Made by a program: the position numbers and the translations under genes | Origin: Pedobacter miscanthi | GTDB lineage: Bacteria > Bacteroidota > Bacteroidia > Sphingobacteriales > Sphingobacteriaceae | DNA length: 64,000 nucleotides | Assembly: GCF_003315595.1 (NCBI RefSeq) | Contig: NZ_QNQU01000015.1 | Coordinates: forward strand, 1 to 64,000 | Direction of reading: 5' to 3' | Notes under the pieces: model-generated | What the model saw: the letters and a program-made list of their open reading frames with translations, nothing else | Told to the model about the DNA's origin: nothing | Databases searched by the model: none | Shown here: piece by piece, positions 8,917-18,191 of the stretch | How positions within the stretch are numbered: the stretch's first letter is position 1 | How the letters are laid out: each line of letters starts with the position of its first letter

Positions 8917-10740
8917 ATGCCTGATACTAAAAGATACCCTTATAAAGTTTTTAAATGGATTGCAGGCATATTGCTTGGTATATTTATTTTACTTGCCGGT
9001 ATAACATGGTTTCTTAATGTAAAATCGAGGCCGATATTAACGGATAGGATTAAAACACTACTTTATAAATCTACAGATAGTTTATACACCATAAGCTTTA
9101 CCACGGTATCAACCAATGTGGTTACAGGAAATGCCACTTTACAAAATGTAAAGATTACACCCGATACCAATCGTTTTAAACAATTGATTGCCCTAAAAAG
9201 GGCTCCGAATAACCTGTATACAGTTTCTTTAAAAAAACTGGTGGTAAAACACTTTCATCCCTTAACCCTTTACCGCGAAAAAAAACTCCAGATCGGAGAA
9301 ATTATTTTTGATAAACCGGAGGTAACCATGGTTAACCAGCAGTTTGCCTTTAACGAAGGCCGTGCGCCCCGACCAATAAATTCGCCCTACGATATCATTT
9401 CCAAAAACCTGAAAGAGTTTAGCATTAAAACTATCCGCTTTAAGGATGTAGGCTTTAAATACGTGAATAAAAATGTACCCAATTCTGTTCCTTTCGATAT
9501 CGACGACCTGAATATCACCTTAACAGATTTACTGGTCGATTCTACTTCTGCCGACGATCCCAAACGTTTTTACCTGTTGAAAGATATCGTAATTAACCTG
9601 AACAACTACGTATACCATACACCTGATAAAATGTACGATATTAAGGTGGAAAAACTGGATTTCAGGGCTACAACGGGCAAATTAAGGATTAATAGTTTTG
9701 CCCTCGTTCCTTTACATGATGAAATGCAATTCGGTAAAGTGGCAGGTTACGCCCGCGAACGTTTTGATATTGGCATGAAGGATATTATGCTAAACGGGAT
9801 AGATTTACCACTATATATCAGCAAACAAGAGCTTTGGGCTAAAGAAATGGCAATTTCTAATGGTCATATCTCTGTTTTTAATCAAAATGGGATCAAAAGT
9901 AAACCCCAGGAAAATAAGATAGGTAAATTTCCGCATCAGCTTTTGCAGTTACTTAAAGCCCCTATATTGGTACAAAAAATACAGCTGAAAGACGTAAATA
10001 TCAATTATGCGGTGTATAACAGTGCGAGCAACCAACGCGGACAAATTAGTTTTGAAAATACATCGGGAATTATAAAAAATGCCACCAACCTCGATAAGAT
10101 CAAAGCCATAAACCCCATTATGGAGGTTAACCTGAATACTTACCTGTTTGGACAGGGGAAACTCGACGTAAACTTCAAATTTAACCTTACCGCAAAAGAT
10201 GGTGAATTTTCTTATAACGGGGTGCTTCATAATTTTAATGCAAGGGTGTTAAACCAGATTACCAAACCACTCGGGCTTGTTCGCATAAACCGGGGCAATG
10301 TTGACAAGCTGAAATTCGACTTTAAAGCGAACGATTTTGGCGCTAATGGAACGGTTGCCTTTTCATATTACGATCTTTCTGTGGCATTGATGAAGAACGA
10401 CCCGACAAAAGATCACCTAGTTACACGTGGTTTTCTGTCTTTTTTGGCGAATGCCCTCATCATTAAATCTGAAAATCCGGGAGCAGATGGCAAATTAATA
10501 CCGGTTGATGTTAACTATAGCAGACCTGCCAATACTTCGTTTTTTAACCTGATCTGGAGGAGCCTTTTTACAGGCATAAAGTATAGCATCGGCATCACCG
10601 AAGAGAAGCAGCAAGAAGTACGTAAACATATTGCCAATTTTAAGGCCATGCGGGCCAGTCATAATTTAAGGGTACAAAAAAGAATGGAACGCCGCCTGAA
10701 AAAAGAACGCGAGCAAAATGAAAACGTTAAGATTTTGTAA
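8917..10740 (+). CDS. AsmA-like membrane-anchored envelope protein, paralogue 2
   Basis: A 607-residue paralogue of the preceding gene, 66 bases downstream. It shares the N-terminal membrane helix (about 12-32), the block ending in VVTGNATLQNVKITPDT (compare VITGSLALRDVTLTPDT) and the C-terminal blocks GFLSFLAN and SFFNLIWRSLFTGIK, and it also ends in a Lys/Arg-rich tail. A TTG two codons upstream (8911) is possible, but the ATG at 8917 is preferred. The pair looks like an old tandem duplication, co-transcribed. Role in the envelope is inferred from topology, not shown. Confidence 0.78.
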   Translation: MPDTKRYPYKVFKWIAGILLGIFILLAGITWFLNVKSRPILTDRIKTLLYKSTDSLYTISFTTVSTNVVTGNATLQNVKITPDTNRFKQLIALKRAPNNLYTVSLKKLVVKHFHPLTLYREKKLQIGEIIFDKPEVTMVNQQFAFNEGRAPRPINSPYDIISKNLKEFSIKTIRFKDVGFKYVNKNVPNSVPFDIDDLNITLTDLLVDSTSADDPKRFYLLKDIVINLNNYVYHTPDKMYDIKVEKLDFRATTGKLRINSFALVPLHDEMQFGKVAGYARERFDIGMKDIMLNGIDLPLYISKQELWAKEMAISNGHISVFNQNGIKSKPQENKIGKFPHQLLQLLKAPILVQKIQLKDVNINYAVYNSASNQRGQISFENTSGIIKNATNLDKIKAINPIMEVNLNTYLFGQGKLDVNFKFNLTAKDGEFSYNGVLHNFNARVLNQITKPLGLVRINRGNVDKLKFDFKANDFGANGTVAFSYYDLSVALMKNDPTKDHLVTRGFLSFLANALIIKSENPGADGKLIPVDVNYSRPANTSFFNLIWRSLFTGIKYSIGITEEKQQEVRKHIANFKAMRASHNLRVQKRMERRLKKEREQNENVKIL

Positions 10741-10780
10741 CCTTTTCTTATATTTATTCTCTAAATCCAAACGCTAAATT

Positions 10781-11338
10781 ATGATCATCGTTATTATTAT
10801 TCTTGTTGTTATATTCCTCATTGGCATTTTCTTCTACAATTTGCTAATTGCAAAGAAAAACCAGGTTATTAATGCATTCTCTGCCATTGATGTAATGCTC
10901 AAAAAACGTTTCGATCTTATCCCGAACCTTGTTGAAGTGGTAAAGCAATACACCAATTATGAGCAGGGTACATTAACCAAAATAGTTGAGCTGAGATCAA
11001 GAGCTACATCAGGGAATATCAGCAATGCAGAAAAGGCAGAATTAGATGCCCAGTTAAGCAGCAGTGTAAAAGGTTTAATGGTAAATATAGAAAACTACCC
11101 TGATTTAAAATCCAATACCAATTTTATTAACCTGCAAAGCACCTGGACAGAGAGCGAAGAACAAATTGCAGCAGCCAGAAGAACATACAATTCGGCTGTT
11201 ACAGATTATAATAACTCAATTATGATGTTTCCGGGTAGCCTTTTTGCCGGCATGTTAAATTTCCAGCCTATCGCTGTGTTAGAGACCGCCGCAGAAGAGC
11301 GTAAAAACATCAGCGCCAAAGAGCTTTTTAACAATTAA
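10781..11338 (+). CDS. lemA: LemA family protein
   Basis: A 185-residue LemA protein with an N-terminal membrane helix (1-23) and an antiparallel helical bundle. The family core is clear: NQVINAFSAIDVMLKKRFDLIPNLVE and then ARRTYNSAVTDYNNSI near the end. The biochemical role of LemA proteins is poorly known; they often sit beside membrane proteins or peptidases. Its stop codon overlaps the next start (TAATG), so it is translationally coupled to the DUF3137 gene. This LemA/DUF3137 pairing recurs in other bacteria. Confidence 0.93.
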   Translation: MIIVIIILVVIFLIGIFFYNLLIAKKNQVINAFSAIDVMLKKRFDLIPNLVEVVKQYTNYEQGTLTKIVELRSRATSGNISNAEKAELDAQLSSSVKGLMVNIENYPDLKSNTNFINLQSTWTESEEQIAAARRTYNSAVTDYNNSIMMFPGSLFAGMLNFQPIAVLETAAEERKNISAKELFNN

Positions 11339-12294
11339 TGGCCTTAGGTATCGAAAGCAATACAGCCTTACAACAGGTTTTGGCTGGAATGGAGGATCAG
11401 CGTAAAAACATTGCCTCCGGTCAGAAAAAGGGCTATCTTTTTATTGCAGGTGGTGTAGCTATACTAATTCTTTCCTTCGTTTTGGGTTTCCCTATCCCTG
11501 GTTTTATAGGTATTGTGGCCTTAGGCATATTTGGGGGTATAAAACTCTCCAGTGCTTACTCAGAACAAAGTATATACCGTAATCAATACAAGCGCGATGT
11601 AATAGGTGCGGCGCTAAAATTTTTAGATCAAAGCCTTACCATAACGCCAAATAGTGGTATCGGGGAGCACGAGTTCAGGCATTGTCAACTTTTCAACACC
11701 GACCCTGATCGTTACAGTACCGAAGATCTGGTAACGGGCACCGCTGGTAAAACAGATTTTTATTTTGCAGAGGTACACGCGGAATATAAAACTGTTACCC
11801 AAACCAAAAACGGAACAAGAACCGAATGGCACGAAATTTTTAAAGGGATTATTTTTGTAGCAGATTTTAATAAAAACTTTAATGGTGTTACTGTAGTGAG
11901 ACCGAAAGATTTCGGTGCAGCACTGGGGGCCTGGTTTTCGAAGAATGTTTTTTCGTTCGGCGGTAATGATGTGGTTAAACTGGAAAATACTGATTTCGAT
12001 AAGACTTTTGTAACACATGGATCAGATCAGGTTGAAGCCAGATATATCCTTACCCCCGTGATGATGGAGCGGATATTAAACCTCAACCATCAATCTAAAT
12101 ATACCATCAGTTTATCCTTTATCGGATCGAGGATGTACATTGCTTTTCCGCTTGAAAGAAATTATTTCGAAGCCCCGGTTTTTAAGTCTTTACTAGATCC
12201 TACCATTATGGATGAAGACATTACCGTAATTAAATTTATGTACGATATTGTTAAAGAACTCGATTTGAATACAAGAATTTGGGGGAAGGCTTAA
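11338..12294 (+). CDS. DUF3137 family membrane protein
   Basis: A 318-residue protein with two adjacent membrane helices (about 33-52 and 54-72) and a large soluble C-terminal domain containing TDFYFAEVHAEYKT and WHEIFKGIIFVADFNK, the pattern of DUF3137. Translation is coupled to lemA by a one-base overlap. No catalytic motif is evident. The two products may work together at the inner membrane, which is inferred from the gene pairing. Confidence 0.85.
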   Translation: MALGIESNTALQQVLAGMEDQRKNIASGQKKGYLFIAGGVAILILSFVLGFPIPGFIGIVALGIFGGIKLSSAYSEQSIYRNQYKRDVIGAALKFLDQSLTITPNSGIGEHEFRHCQLFNTDPDRYSTEDLVTGTAGKTDFYFAEVHAEYKTVTQTKNGTRTEWHEIFKGIIFVADFNKNFNGVTVVRPKDFGAALGAWFSKNVFSFGGNDVVKLENTDFDKTFVTHGSDQVEARYILTPVMMERILNLNHQSKYTISLSFIGSRMYIAFPLERNYFEAPVFKSLLDPTIMDEDITVIKFMYDIVKELDLNTRIWGKA

Positions 12295-12361
12295 ATGATT
12301 GCTTAGTTAATAAAGCCGAAAGTCAAGGGGAAACCTCGGAAGTTTAGTAAAGCCCTTACCT

Positions 12362-12414
12362 AGACTAACGAAATTCGCTCAACGCACAGGCTATTTTAAA
12401 TTTCGTGAGTCTTA
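12362..12414. repeat. Inverted repeat between convergent genes
   Basis: The arms agactaacgaaatt and aatttcgtgagtct can pair over 14 positions with one mismatch, enclosing about 24 bases. It lies between the DUF3137 stop and the stop of the minus-strand response regulator, where a two-way terminator would be expected, but T-runs are weak. Confidence 0.45.
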
Positions 12415-12417
12415 CTG

Positions 12418-12783
12418 CTAACTCAAATGTTTCTTCACAATCTCTTCAAGCGCAGCAATATCAAAAGGTTTAGATAAATAACTATCGGCCCCCGCTTCAT
12501 CCGCCAATGATGAAATGTCGTTATTTGCAGAAAAATAAATCACCGGGATATGCTTTAAATCCGGATGGCTTTTTAGGGCCTTTGTAGCCTGTATGCCTCC
12601 CAAATCGGGCAACCAGTTATCCATAAAAATCAGATCGGGCATATATTCGGCCACCTGTTCTTCTATATTGTTGGCATTTTCAGATGTTTTGATTTCATAA
12701 CCTGCATCTTCCAAAATAAATGTACATAAATCAAGGATATCCCTGTTATCATCAAAAACAAACACCTTTTTTGCAACTGTCAT
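12418..12783 (-). CDS. Single-domain response regulator
   Basis: A 121-residue stand-alone receiver domain. The acidic pocket (FDDNRD, Asp11 and Asp12), the phosphoacceptor in LIFMDNWLPD (Asp55), the switch Ser in VIYFSAN and the Lys in YLSKPF are all present. With no output domain it probably acts by binding a partner or as a phosphate shuttle or sink, like CheY. It is the last gene of the six-gene signalling run, 18 bases after cheB. Confidence 0.93.
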   Translation of the reverse strand: MTVAKKVFVFDDNRDILDLCTFILEDAGYEIKTSENANNIEEQVAEYMPDLIFMDNWLPDLGGIQATKALKSHPDLKHIPVIYFSANNDISSLADEAGADSYLSKPFDIAALEEIVKKHLS

Positions 12784-12801
12784 ATTACCTCCGAAAGCAA
12801 A

Positions 12802-13386
12802 TTAATCATTTAAATTATTTATAAAATCAGCCATCTCATGGCTGTCCAGTATTACATGTGGCCTTACACCCAGTACCGCCTGTTGGGGCATGTACGGCAT
12901 TATGGCTGTATTTGGATTTTGTATAACCACTTTACCCCCATAATTGTTTACACTTTTTAATCCTTCTACCCCATCAGCATTGGAACCCGAAAGTAAAATA
13001 CATACTACTTTTTCCTTAAACACCTCTGCTGCTGCCTGAAAGGTAACATCGATAGAGGGGCGTGAATAGTTCACTTTTTCTGAATAATCAAGCGAAATAC
13101 TGCCGTCATCCTCAATCAGTGTATGGTAATCTGCAGGGGCAATAAAAACCTTCCCCGCGGTTAAAAATTCTTTTTCTTCGGCCTCTCTAACTTTTAATTT
13201 GGTACGACTCTGTAACAGATCGGTTAAGAGCGACTCGTTACTGGCCTTACGGTGTACCACCAATACAATCGGAAAATTGAGATCGTTTTTTAAATTAGGG
13301 AAAATTTCGAGCAACACATCCAAACTACCAGCCGAACCACCGATAATTAATGCCGCACAGGAACCAGATTTTACAGTTTGCGCCAT
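12802..13386 (-). CDS. cheB: CheB-type methylesterase catalytic domain
   Basis: Removes methyl esters from glutamyl side chains (or deamidates glutamine) of chemoreceptor-like proteins. The 194-residue product is the catalytic domain alone, without the N-terminal receiver of classical CheB. The catalytic triad can be placed: Ser18 in IIGGSAGS, His45 in VVHRKAS and Asp138 in GSNADG. The gene overlaps the cheR 3' end by 16 bases. With no chemoreceptor gene nearby, its substrate is uncertain; the adjacent hybrid kinase, with a long coiled coil, is a candidate. Confidence 0.9.
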   Translation of the reverse strand: MAQTVKSGSCAALIIGGSAGSLDVLLEIFPNLKNDLNFPIVLVVHRKASNESLLTDLLQSRTKLKVREAEEKEFLTAGKVFIAPADYHTLIEDDGSISLDYSEKVNYSRPSIDVTFQAAAEVFKEKVVCILLSGSNADGVEGLKSVNNYGGKVVIQNPNTAIMPYMPQQAVLGVRPHVILDSHEMADFINNLND

Positions 13387-14189
13387 ATTTTCTCCAGTCT
13401 TATGCGTTTATACTCTTTGGCTTTTGGCCAAAACTCAAGGCTTTCCTTACTTCCCAGGGCAAGATAGCCCAATTTTTCGATGCTTCCATCGAATAAGTTA
13501 AATACTTTGTGCTGTAGCTCTTTATCGAAATAAATTAACACATTTCTACATAAAATAAGCTGAAATTCGTTAAAAGAATGATCAGATACCAGGTTATGTG
13601 TAGAAAAAATCATTTTACTGTTCAAAGTTTCGTCGAACTTGGCCAGCGAATAATTTGCAGTATAATAAGTAGAAAAATCTTTTAGCCCTCCTGATTGCAG
13701 GTAATTTTCAGAATACTGTTTCAGATAATTAAGCGGAAACATTCCTTTTTTTGCCTTATCCAGTACTGATGGATTAATATCGGTAGCATAAATAAGCGAT
13801 TTGTTAAGCAGGTTGAGTTCCTTTAAAACTATGGCAAGCGAATAAGCCTCTTCTCCTGTAGAACAGCCTGCCACCCAAATCCTGATAAAGGGGTAAGTAC
13901 CCAAAACAGGGAGCACATCTTCTCTTAATGCCTTATAAAACGAAGGATCGCGGAACATTTCGGTCACATTAACCGTAATTTCTTCTAAAAACCGCTTAAA
14001 ATACTGCTTATCTGTTTTAACTGTATAACGGAATTCGGCAAAACTTACAAAGTTATCCAATGCGTAAAGGCGGGTAATCCTCCTTTTAATCGATGCATGC
14101 GAATATTCAAGAAAATCGTAGCCATGAGTTTCCAGAACATCGTTTAACAGGAGTTCTACCTGTTCATTATCTATCGCATCACTTATCAC
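13371..14189 (-). CDS. cheR: CheR-type glutamate methyltransferase
   Basis: SAM-dependent methyltransferase opposing CheB. The 272-residue product has the helical N-terminal domain (about 8-70, with IKRRITRLYAL), then the SAM fold with IWVAGCSTGEEAYS (about 104-117) and the LILCRNVLIYFD motif near 213-224. There is no TPR extension and no receptor-tail binding insert that I can recognise. It overlaps cheB and sits 4 bases from the preceding response regulator, so all are probably one operon. Confidence 0.92.
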   Translation of the reverse strand: MISDAIDNEQVELLLNDVLETHGYDFLEYSHASIKRRITRLYALDNFVSFAEFRYTVKTDKQYFKRFLEEITVNVTEMFRDPSFYKALREDVLPVLGTYPFIRIWVAGCSTGEEAYSLAIVLKELNLLNKSLIYATDINPSVLDKAKKGMFPLNYLKQYSENYLQSGGLKDFSTYYTANYSLAKFDETLNSKMIFSTHNLVSDHSFNEFQLILCRNVLIYFDKELQHKVFNLFDGSIEKLGYLALGSKESLEFWPKAKEYKRIRLEKIWRKL

Positions 14190-14193
14190 TATT

Positions 14194-14565
14194 TTATTTT
14201 GTAAATTTTTCTATCTGGATCAATAATTCGTCAACATTTATTGGTTTTGAAACATATCCTGATGCTCCTGCTGATAAACAACGCTCCCTATCGCCTACCA
14301 TGGCCTGCGCAGTAACGGCCAATACCGGAATATCCTGCATTTTAGGCGATTTTTTCATGGCTGCAATGGCCTGATAACCATCCATATCGGGCATCATCAT
14401 ATCCATTAAAACGATAGCAACGTTATTTTGCTTTTCCATAATAGAAAAGCCTTCTTTGGCACTTATAGCAGATAAACAATCAAAACCCTTGGCCTTTAAA
14501 ACAGCTTTTAAAGCGAAAATGTTTCGGTTATCATCATCAATAATGAGAATTAATTTTTGAGGCAT
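14194..14565 (-). CDS. Single-domain response regulator
   Basis: A 123-residue receiver with IIDDDNRN (acidic pocket), phosphoacceptor Asp55 in LMDMMMPDMDG, the conserved Thr in LAVTAQA and Lys in YVSKPI. It is strikingly like the third receiver of the neighbouring hybrid kinase (LMDMMMPELDG, LAVTAKAMMGDR versus LAVTAQAMVGDR), which suggests it was copied from, or co-evolves with, that domain. It lies 17 bases after the kinase gene. Confidence 0.93.
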   Translation of the reverse strand: MPQKLILIIDDDNRNIFALKAVLKAKGFDCLSAISAKEGFSIMEKQNNVAIVLMDMMMPDMDGYQAIAAMKKSPKMQDIPVLAVTAQAMVGDRERCLSAGASGYVSKPINVDELLIQIEKFTK

Positions 14566-14582
14566 ACTTTAATAAAAATGGG

Positions 14583-17500
14583 TTATGATTTATGGTGGTT
14601 TTCGTAAAGCCAAACACGTAATAAAGAAATCAGCTGGTCCATATCAACGGGTTTACTGATATAGTCGGATGCGCCCGCAGCAATGCATTTTTCACGGTCG
14701 CCCATCATTGCTTTTGCAGTTACCGCTAAAATAGGCAGGTTCCGGTATTTGATATCCTGCCTGATCGCCGTTGTGGTTTCGTAACCATCCAGCTCCGGCA
14801 TCATCATATCCATTAAAACCACATCAACTTCAGGGTTTTCGTTTAATAATTTTAGTGCTTCTTTACCATCTGTTGCAGCTATTACCTTCATTTGGTGTTG
14901 CTCTAACATTTTGGTAAGCGAAAAGATATTCCGCACATCATCATCGGCTACCAAAACGGTTTTACCCACCAGTACATCCTGCAGTTCGGAGAATTTTTTA
15001 GGCGCTTTAGTTTTTTCCTTACTTTTTTCTTCAACCAGGTGAAGGAACAAGCCTGCTTCATCCAAAATACGCTGATAAGAATGTGCTGTTTTTACCACGA
15101 TAGAATCAGCATATTGTTTAATGCGGTTTTCTTCGCCTTTTGAAAGGTTTTTACCTGTAAAAATAATAATCGGAAGGTTTTCCAATCCAGGCGTTTTCTT
15201 CACCACCTCAAGCGTTTCGTAAGCATGTTTATCCGGAATACCCATATCCAGAATTACACAGTTAACCTCTGGTTTATGTAATGCCGAAACACCTTCCTGT
15301 ACCTGGTTCACAATCTCTGTCTGGATATTAAAGTTGCTTAAAAAGTAGCTTAATGCTTTGGCATGCTGCTCATTTTCTTCAACAATAAGCACTTTTTTAG
15401 GGTGACGGCTCAGCGCATGTTCCAGTTTAGAAAAAATTTCCTGCATGTGCTCAAAAGCAAAAGGTTTGTTGATAAAATCAACTGCTCCTTTTAACAAACT
15501 TTCTTTTTTAACCTGTAGCGATGACATGATGTGTACCGGGATCGGCCGGGTTTCAGGATCTGATTTTAACTCCTCCATTACCTGCCAGCCATCTTTAACC
15601 GGTAACTGAATATCGAGCAGAATGGCCAGTGGTTTATAATTTTTCGCCATTTCTATACCCACATCACCACGTACGGCAACCAAACCTTTATAATTTCTTT
15701 TGCGTGTAAAATCTAAAAGTGTTTTGGCAAAAGGGGTATCATCCTCCACAATTAAAATTACTTTGTCATCGGGCTCGATATTATCACGGTCGTCTTCAAT
15801 TTCCTGCGGAATATTGGCCACAGTTAAATTACTTGCCTTTTTAACAACGGGTTCGGCAGGCGGAGCAATTACAGGTTTCTCAAAATTACTTACTACACCA
15901 TCGAAACCCTTGTTTTTGTCGATCGGAAGGGTTAATGTAAAAATACTGCCTTCGCCCTCTGTGCTTTTTAAATCGATGTAACCGCCCAGCAATTTGGCGA
16001 GCTCGCGGCTAATGGATAGTCCAAGGCCTGTACCACCAAATTTACGGCGTGTAGAGCCATCTGCCTGTTGAAAGGCTTCGAACACCATTCCCTGCTTATC
16101 AGGAGCAATACCAACACCAGTGTCGGTAACTTTGAAGACCAATGCACCTAACTTCTCATTTTTACTGATGTTAAGGGTTACCGAACCTACGGTTGTAAAT
16201 TTAATGGCATTTGATAGCAGGTTTTTGATAATCTGCTCCAAACGCATTTTATCGGTATGGAAAAACTCAGGTACTTCTGCTGATTTATCGACAACAAAAT
16301 TGAGGTTTCGCTCTTTCGCCAGGGGATTAAATAACGAACGCATATTGAGGATGATCTCATCAATTTTGATGTTTGTCCTGTCCAGTTCCATTTTACCGGC
16401 CTCGATTTTAGAAAGATCCAGAATCTCATCAATCAAACTTAATAAACCCTGACCTGAACTCTGGATAACCTCCGCATATTCCTGATGCTCGCGGTCCATT
16501 GCTTCATTTTCGGCCATTAAACGCGATAACAGCAAGATAGAGTTAAGCGGTGTTCTTAACTCGTGCGACATGTTAGCCAAAAATTCCGATTTATATCTCG
16601 TACTTAGTTCCAGTGCTTCTGCTTTCTGCTGTATTTCGATATTTCTTTCTTCAATCAGTTCATTTTTCTCTTCCAGCAAACTGCTTCTTTCCTCCAGTTC
16701 CTGGTTGCTTTGCAGCAGTTCTTCCTGTTGTACACGTAATTCCTCTTCGCTGGCCTGAAGTTTCTGCGCCTGTGCTTCAAGTTCGGCATTTAATCCTTCC
16801 AGTTCGTTATGCTGTACCTGTAACTCTTCTGATTGTGCCTGGGTTTCTTCCAGCAGTTGTTGCAATTTCTGACGGTTCTGAGCGCCCAGCAATGCAGTAC
16901 CCACATCAGATAATACAAGATTTAAAAAGTGCAGTTGCAGGTCGCTGTATTTACCAATGGTACCCAGCTCTAACCCACCGATAGAAATTTCGTTCCTGAT
17001 AATCGGCAATACAATTAACTGAGCAGGTTTAATATTACCGGTGGCATGAGTAATCGATAATTCGTTCTGTGGTACATCTTCCAGCAGGATCGATTTACCG
17101 GTTTTAACCACCTGACCAATCAATCCCTGCCCAATTTCAAGGCTTTCAGTCAAATTTTGCCCTTTTAAAGCGTACTGACCTTTTAAATGCAGGTAACCGT
17201 CGTCTTTAAATAAGTAAAGTGCACCAATCTGGCTTTTGGTATAATTGGCCAGAAATTCGATAATATCTTCGGCAAGATGGAAAACATCTTTTTCGCCAAC
17301 CATTTTTACGTTCAGGTTTGCCACTCCCGTTTGCAGCCATTCATTTTCTTCAAGCGTATCAAAAGATTTTTTCAATGAAAACGACATGGTATTCAACGAC
17401 TCAGACAGCTCGCCGATGTCATCCTGTGTCTGGCTATCGAGTTTTACGCCATAATTACCATTTGAAATCTGATAGGCAATTTCTTTAATGGCCACAATGC

Positions 17501-18173
17501 GTTTTTCCATCTCATATTTTTTATCCTCAATTTCCTTTTGGAGCTTAACACGTTCATCAAAATCAATGGATACTTTTCTGTAGAAAAACAAGGTAATGAG
17601 TATAGCCAGAATAGCTGCAATCAGAATCAGGATCGGTGTGTAGGAAGTAAGTTTATTTAATTCTGCCGTACGTGTTTCAAGCAGTCGGCGTTCTTCTTTT
17701 ACCATGCGGTTAACCACATTACGGGCCTGATCCATATAGGTTTTGCCCTGTAAAAGCACCGTTGGATCGATCTGTCCGCCCAGCGATTTAATTTCGATCG
17801 TTGAGGTAATTATATTGAGCCTGCGCGATAAAATATTTCTTAGTTCGGCAACATTTTTCTGTTGAATCGGATTATCCTTAGTTTGCGCCTCGATACGGTT
17901 CAAGGTAGCCATTGCAGTATCGGTAGAACCATAGTAAGGTTGTAAAAACAGCTTATTACCGGTTAAAAGATAACCCCGCTGTCCGGTTTCTGCATCTTTT
18001 AAGGTAGAAATCACCCCTTCGGTATTCAGGATCACTTCATCACTATGTTTTACCAGGTCTGTGCTTTTAATCAGGTTGCTAATGCTTATATACGAAGCCA
18101 GCGAACTGATAAAGAGAATAATTAGCGATAAGCCGAGGCCCAAACGTAAATTATTTTTAAGAGTTGTTTTCAT
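14583..18173 (-). CDS. Large hybrid histidine kinase (CHASE3-HAMP-GAF-HisKA-HATPase-3 REC)
   Basis: A 1196-residue membrane hybrid kinase. In order: membrane helix (about 9-31); periplasmic CHASE3-like helical domain (about 40-175, with DAETGQRGYLLTG); second helix (177-198); HAMP (about 200-270); GAF (about 285-430); a long coiled coil (435-525) of Glu/Gln/Leu heptads; HisKA with SHELRTP (His537); HATPase_c with DTGVGI and GGTGLGLSI; then three receivers with acceptors Asp854, Asp976 and Asp1122. The second receiver is the most degenerate: it has VEENEQ in place of the acidic pair and lacks the usual Pro-x-x-Gly run. The domain plan resembles kinases that feed multistep relays in Bacteroidota and cyanobacteria. 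Confidence 0.95.
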   Translation of the reverse strand: MKTTLKNNLRLGLGLSLIILFISSLASYISISNLIKSTDLVKHSDEVILNTEGVISTLKDAETGQRGYLLTGNKLFLQPYYGSTDTAMATLNRIEAQTKDNPIQQKNVAELRNILSRRLNIITSTIEIKSLGGQIDPTVLLQGKTYMDQARNVVNRMVKEERRLLETRTAELNKLTSYTPILILIAAILAILITLFFYRKVSIDFDERVKLQKEIEDKKYEMEKRIVAIKEIAYQISNGNYGVKLDSQTQDDIGELSESLNTMSFSLKKSFDTLEENEWLQTGVANLNVKMVGEKDVFHLAEDIIEFLANYTKSQIGALYLFKDDGYLHLKGQYALKGQNLTESLEIGQGLIGQVVKTGKSILLEDVPQNELSITHATGNIKPAQLIVLPIIRNEISIGGLELGTIGKYSDLQLHFLNLVLSDVGTALLGAQNRQKLQQLLEETQAQSEELQVQHNELEGLNAELEAQAQKLQASEEELRVQQEELLQSNQELEERSSLLEEKNELIEERNIEIQQKAEALELSTRYKSEFLANMSHELRTPLNSILLLSRLMAENEAMDREHQEYAEVIQSSGQGLLSLIDEILDLSKIEAGKMELDRTNIKIDEIILNMRSLFNPLAKERNLNFVVDKSAEVPEFFHTDKMRLEQIIKNLLSNAIKFTTVGSVTLNISKNEKLGALVFKVTDTGVGIAPDKQGMVFEAFQQADGSTRRKFGGTGLGLSISRELAKLLGGYIDLKSTEGEGSIFTLTLPIDKNKGFDGVVSNFEKPVIAPPAEPVVKKASNLTVANIPQEIEDDRDNIEPDDKVILIVEDDTPFAKTLLDFTRKRNYKGLVAVRGDVGIEMAKNYKPLAILLDIQLPVKDGWQVMEELKSDPETRPIPVHIMSSLQVKKESLLKGAVDFINKPFAFEHMQEIFSKLEHALSRHPKKVLIVEENEQHAKALSYFLSNFNIQTEIVNQVQEGVSALHKPEVNCVILDMGIPDKHAYETLEVVKKTPGLENLPIIIFTGKNLSKGEENRIKQYADSIVVKTAHSYQRILDEAGLFLHLVEEKSKEKTKAPKKFSELQDVLVGKTVLVADDDVRNIFSLTKMLEQHQMKVIAATDGKEALKLLNENPEVDVVLMDMMMPELDGYETTTAIRQDIKYRNLPILAVTAKAMMGDREKCIAAGASDYISKPVDMDQLISLLRVWLYENHHKS

Positions 18174-18191
18174 TATATTAATTAAGGATAA

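Noticed and set aside
16613-16984. Frames within the coiled coil of the hybrid kinase
   Set aside because: They reflect the skewed Glu/Gln/Leu codons of the coiled coil and lack any support.
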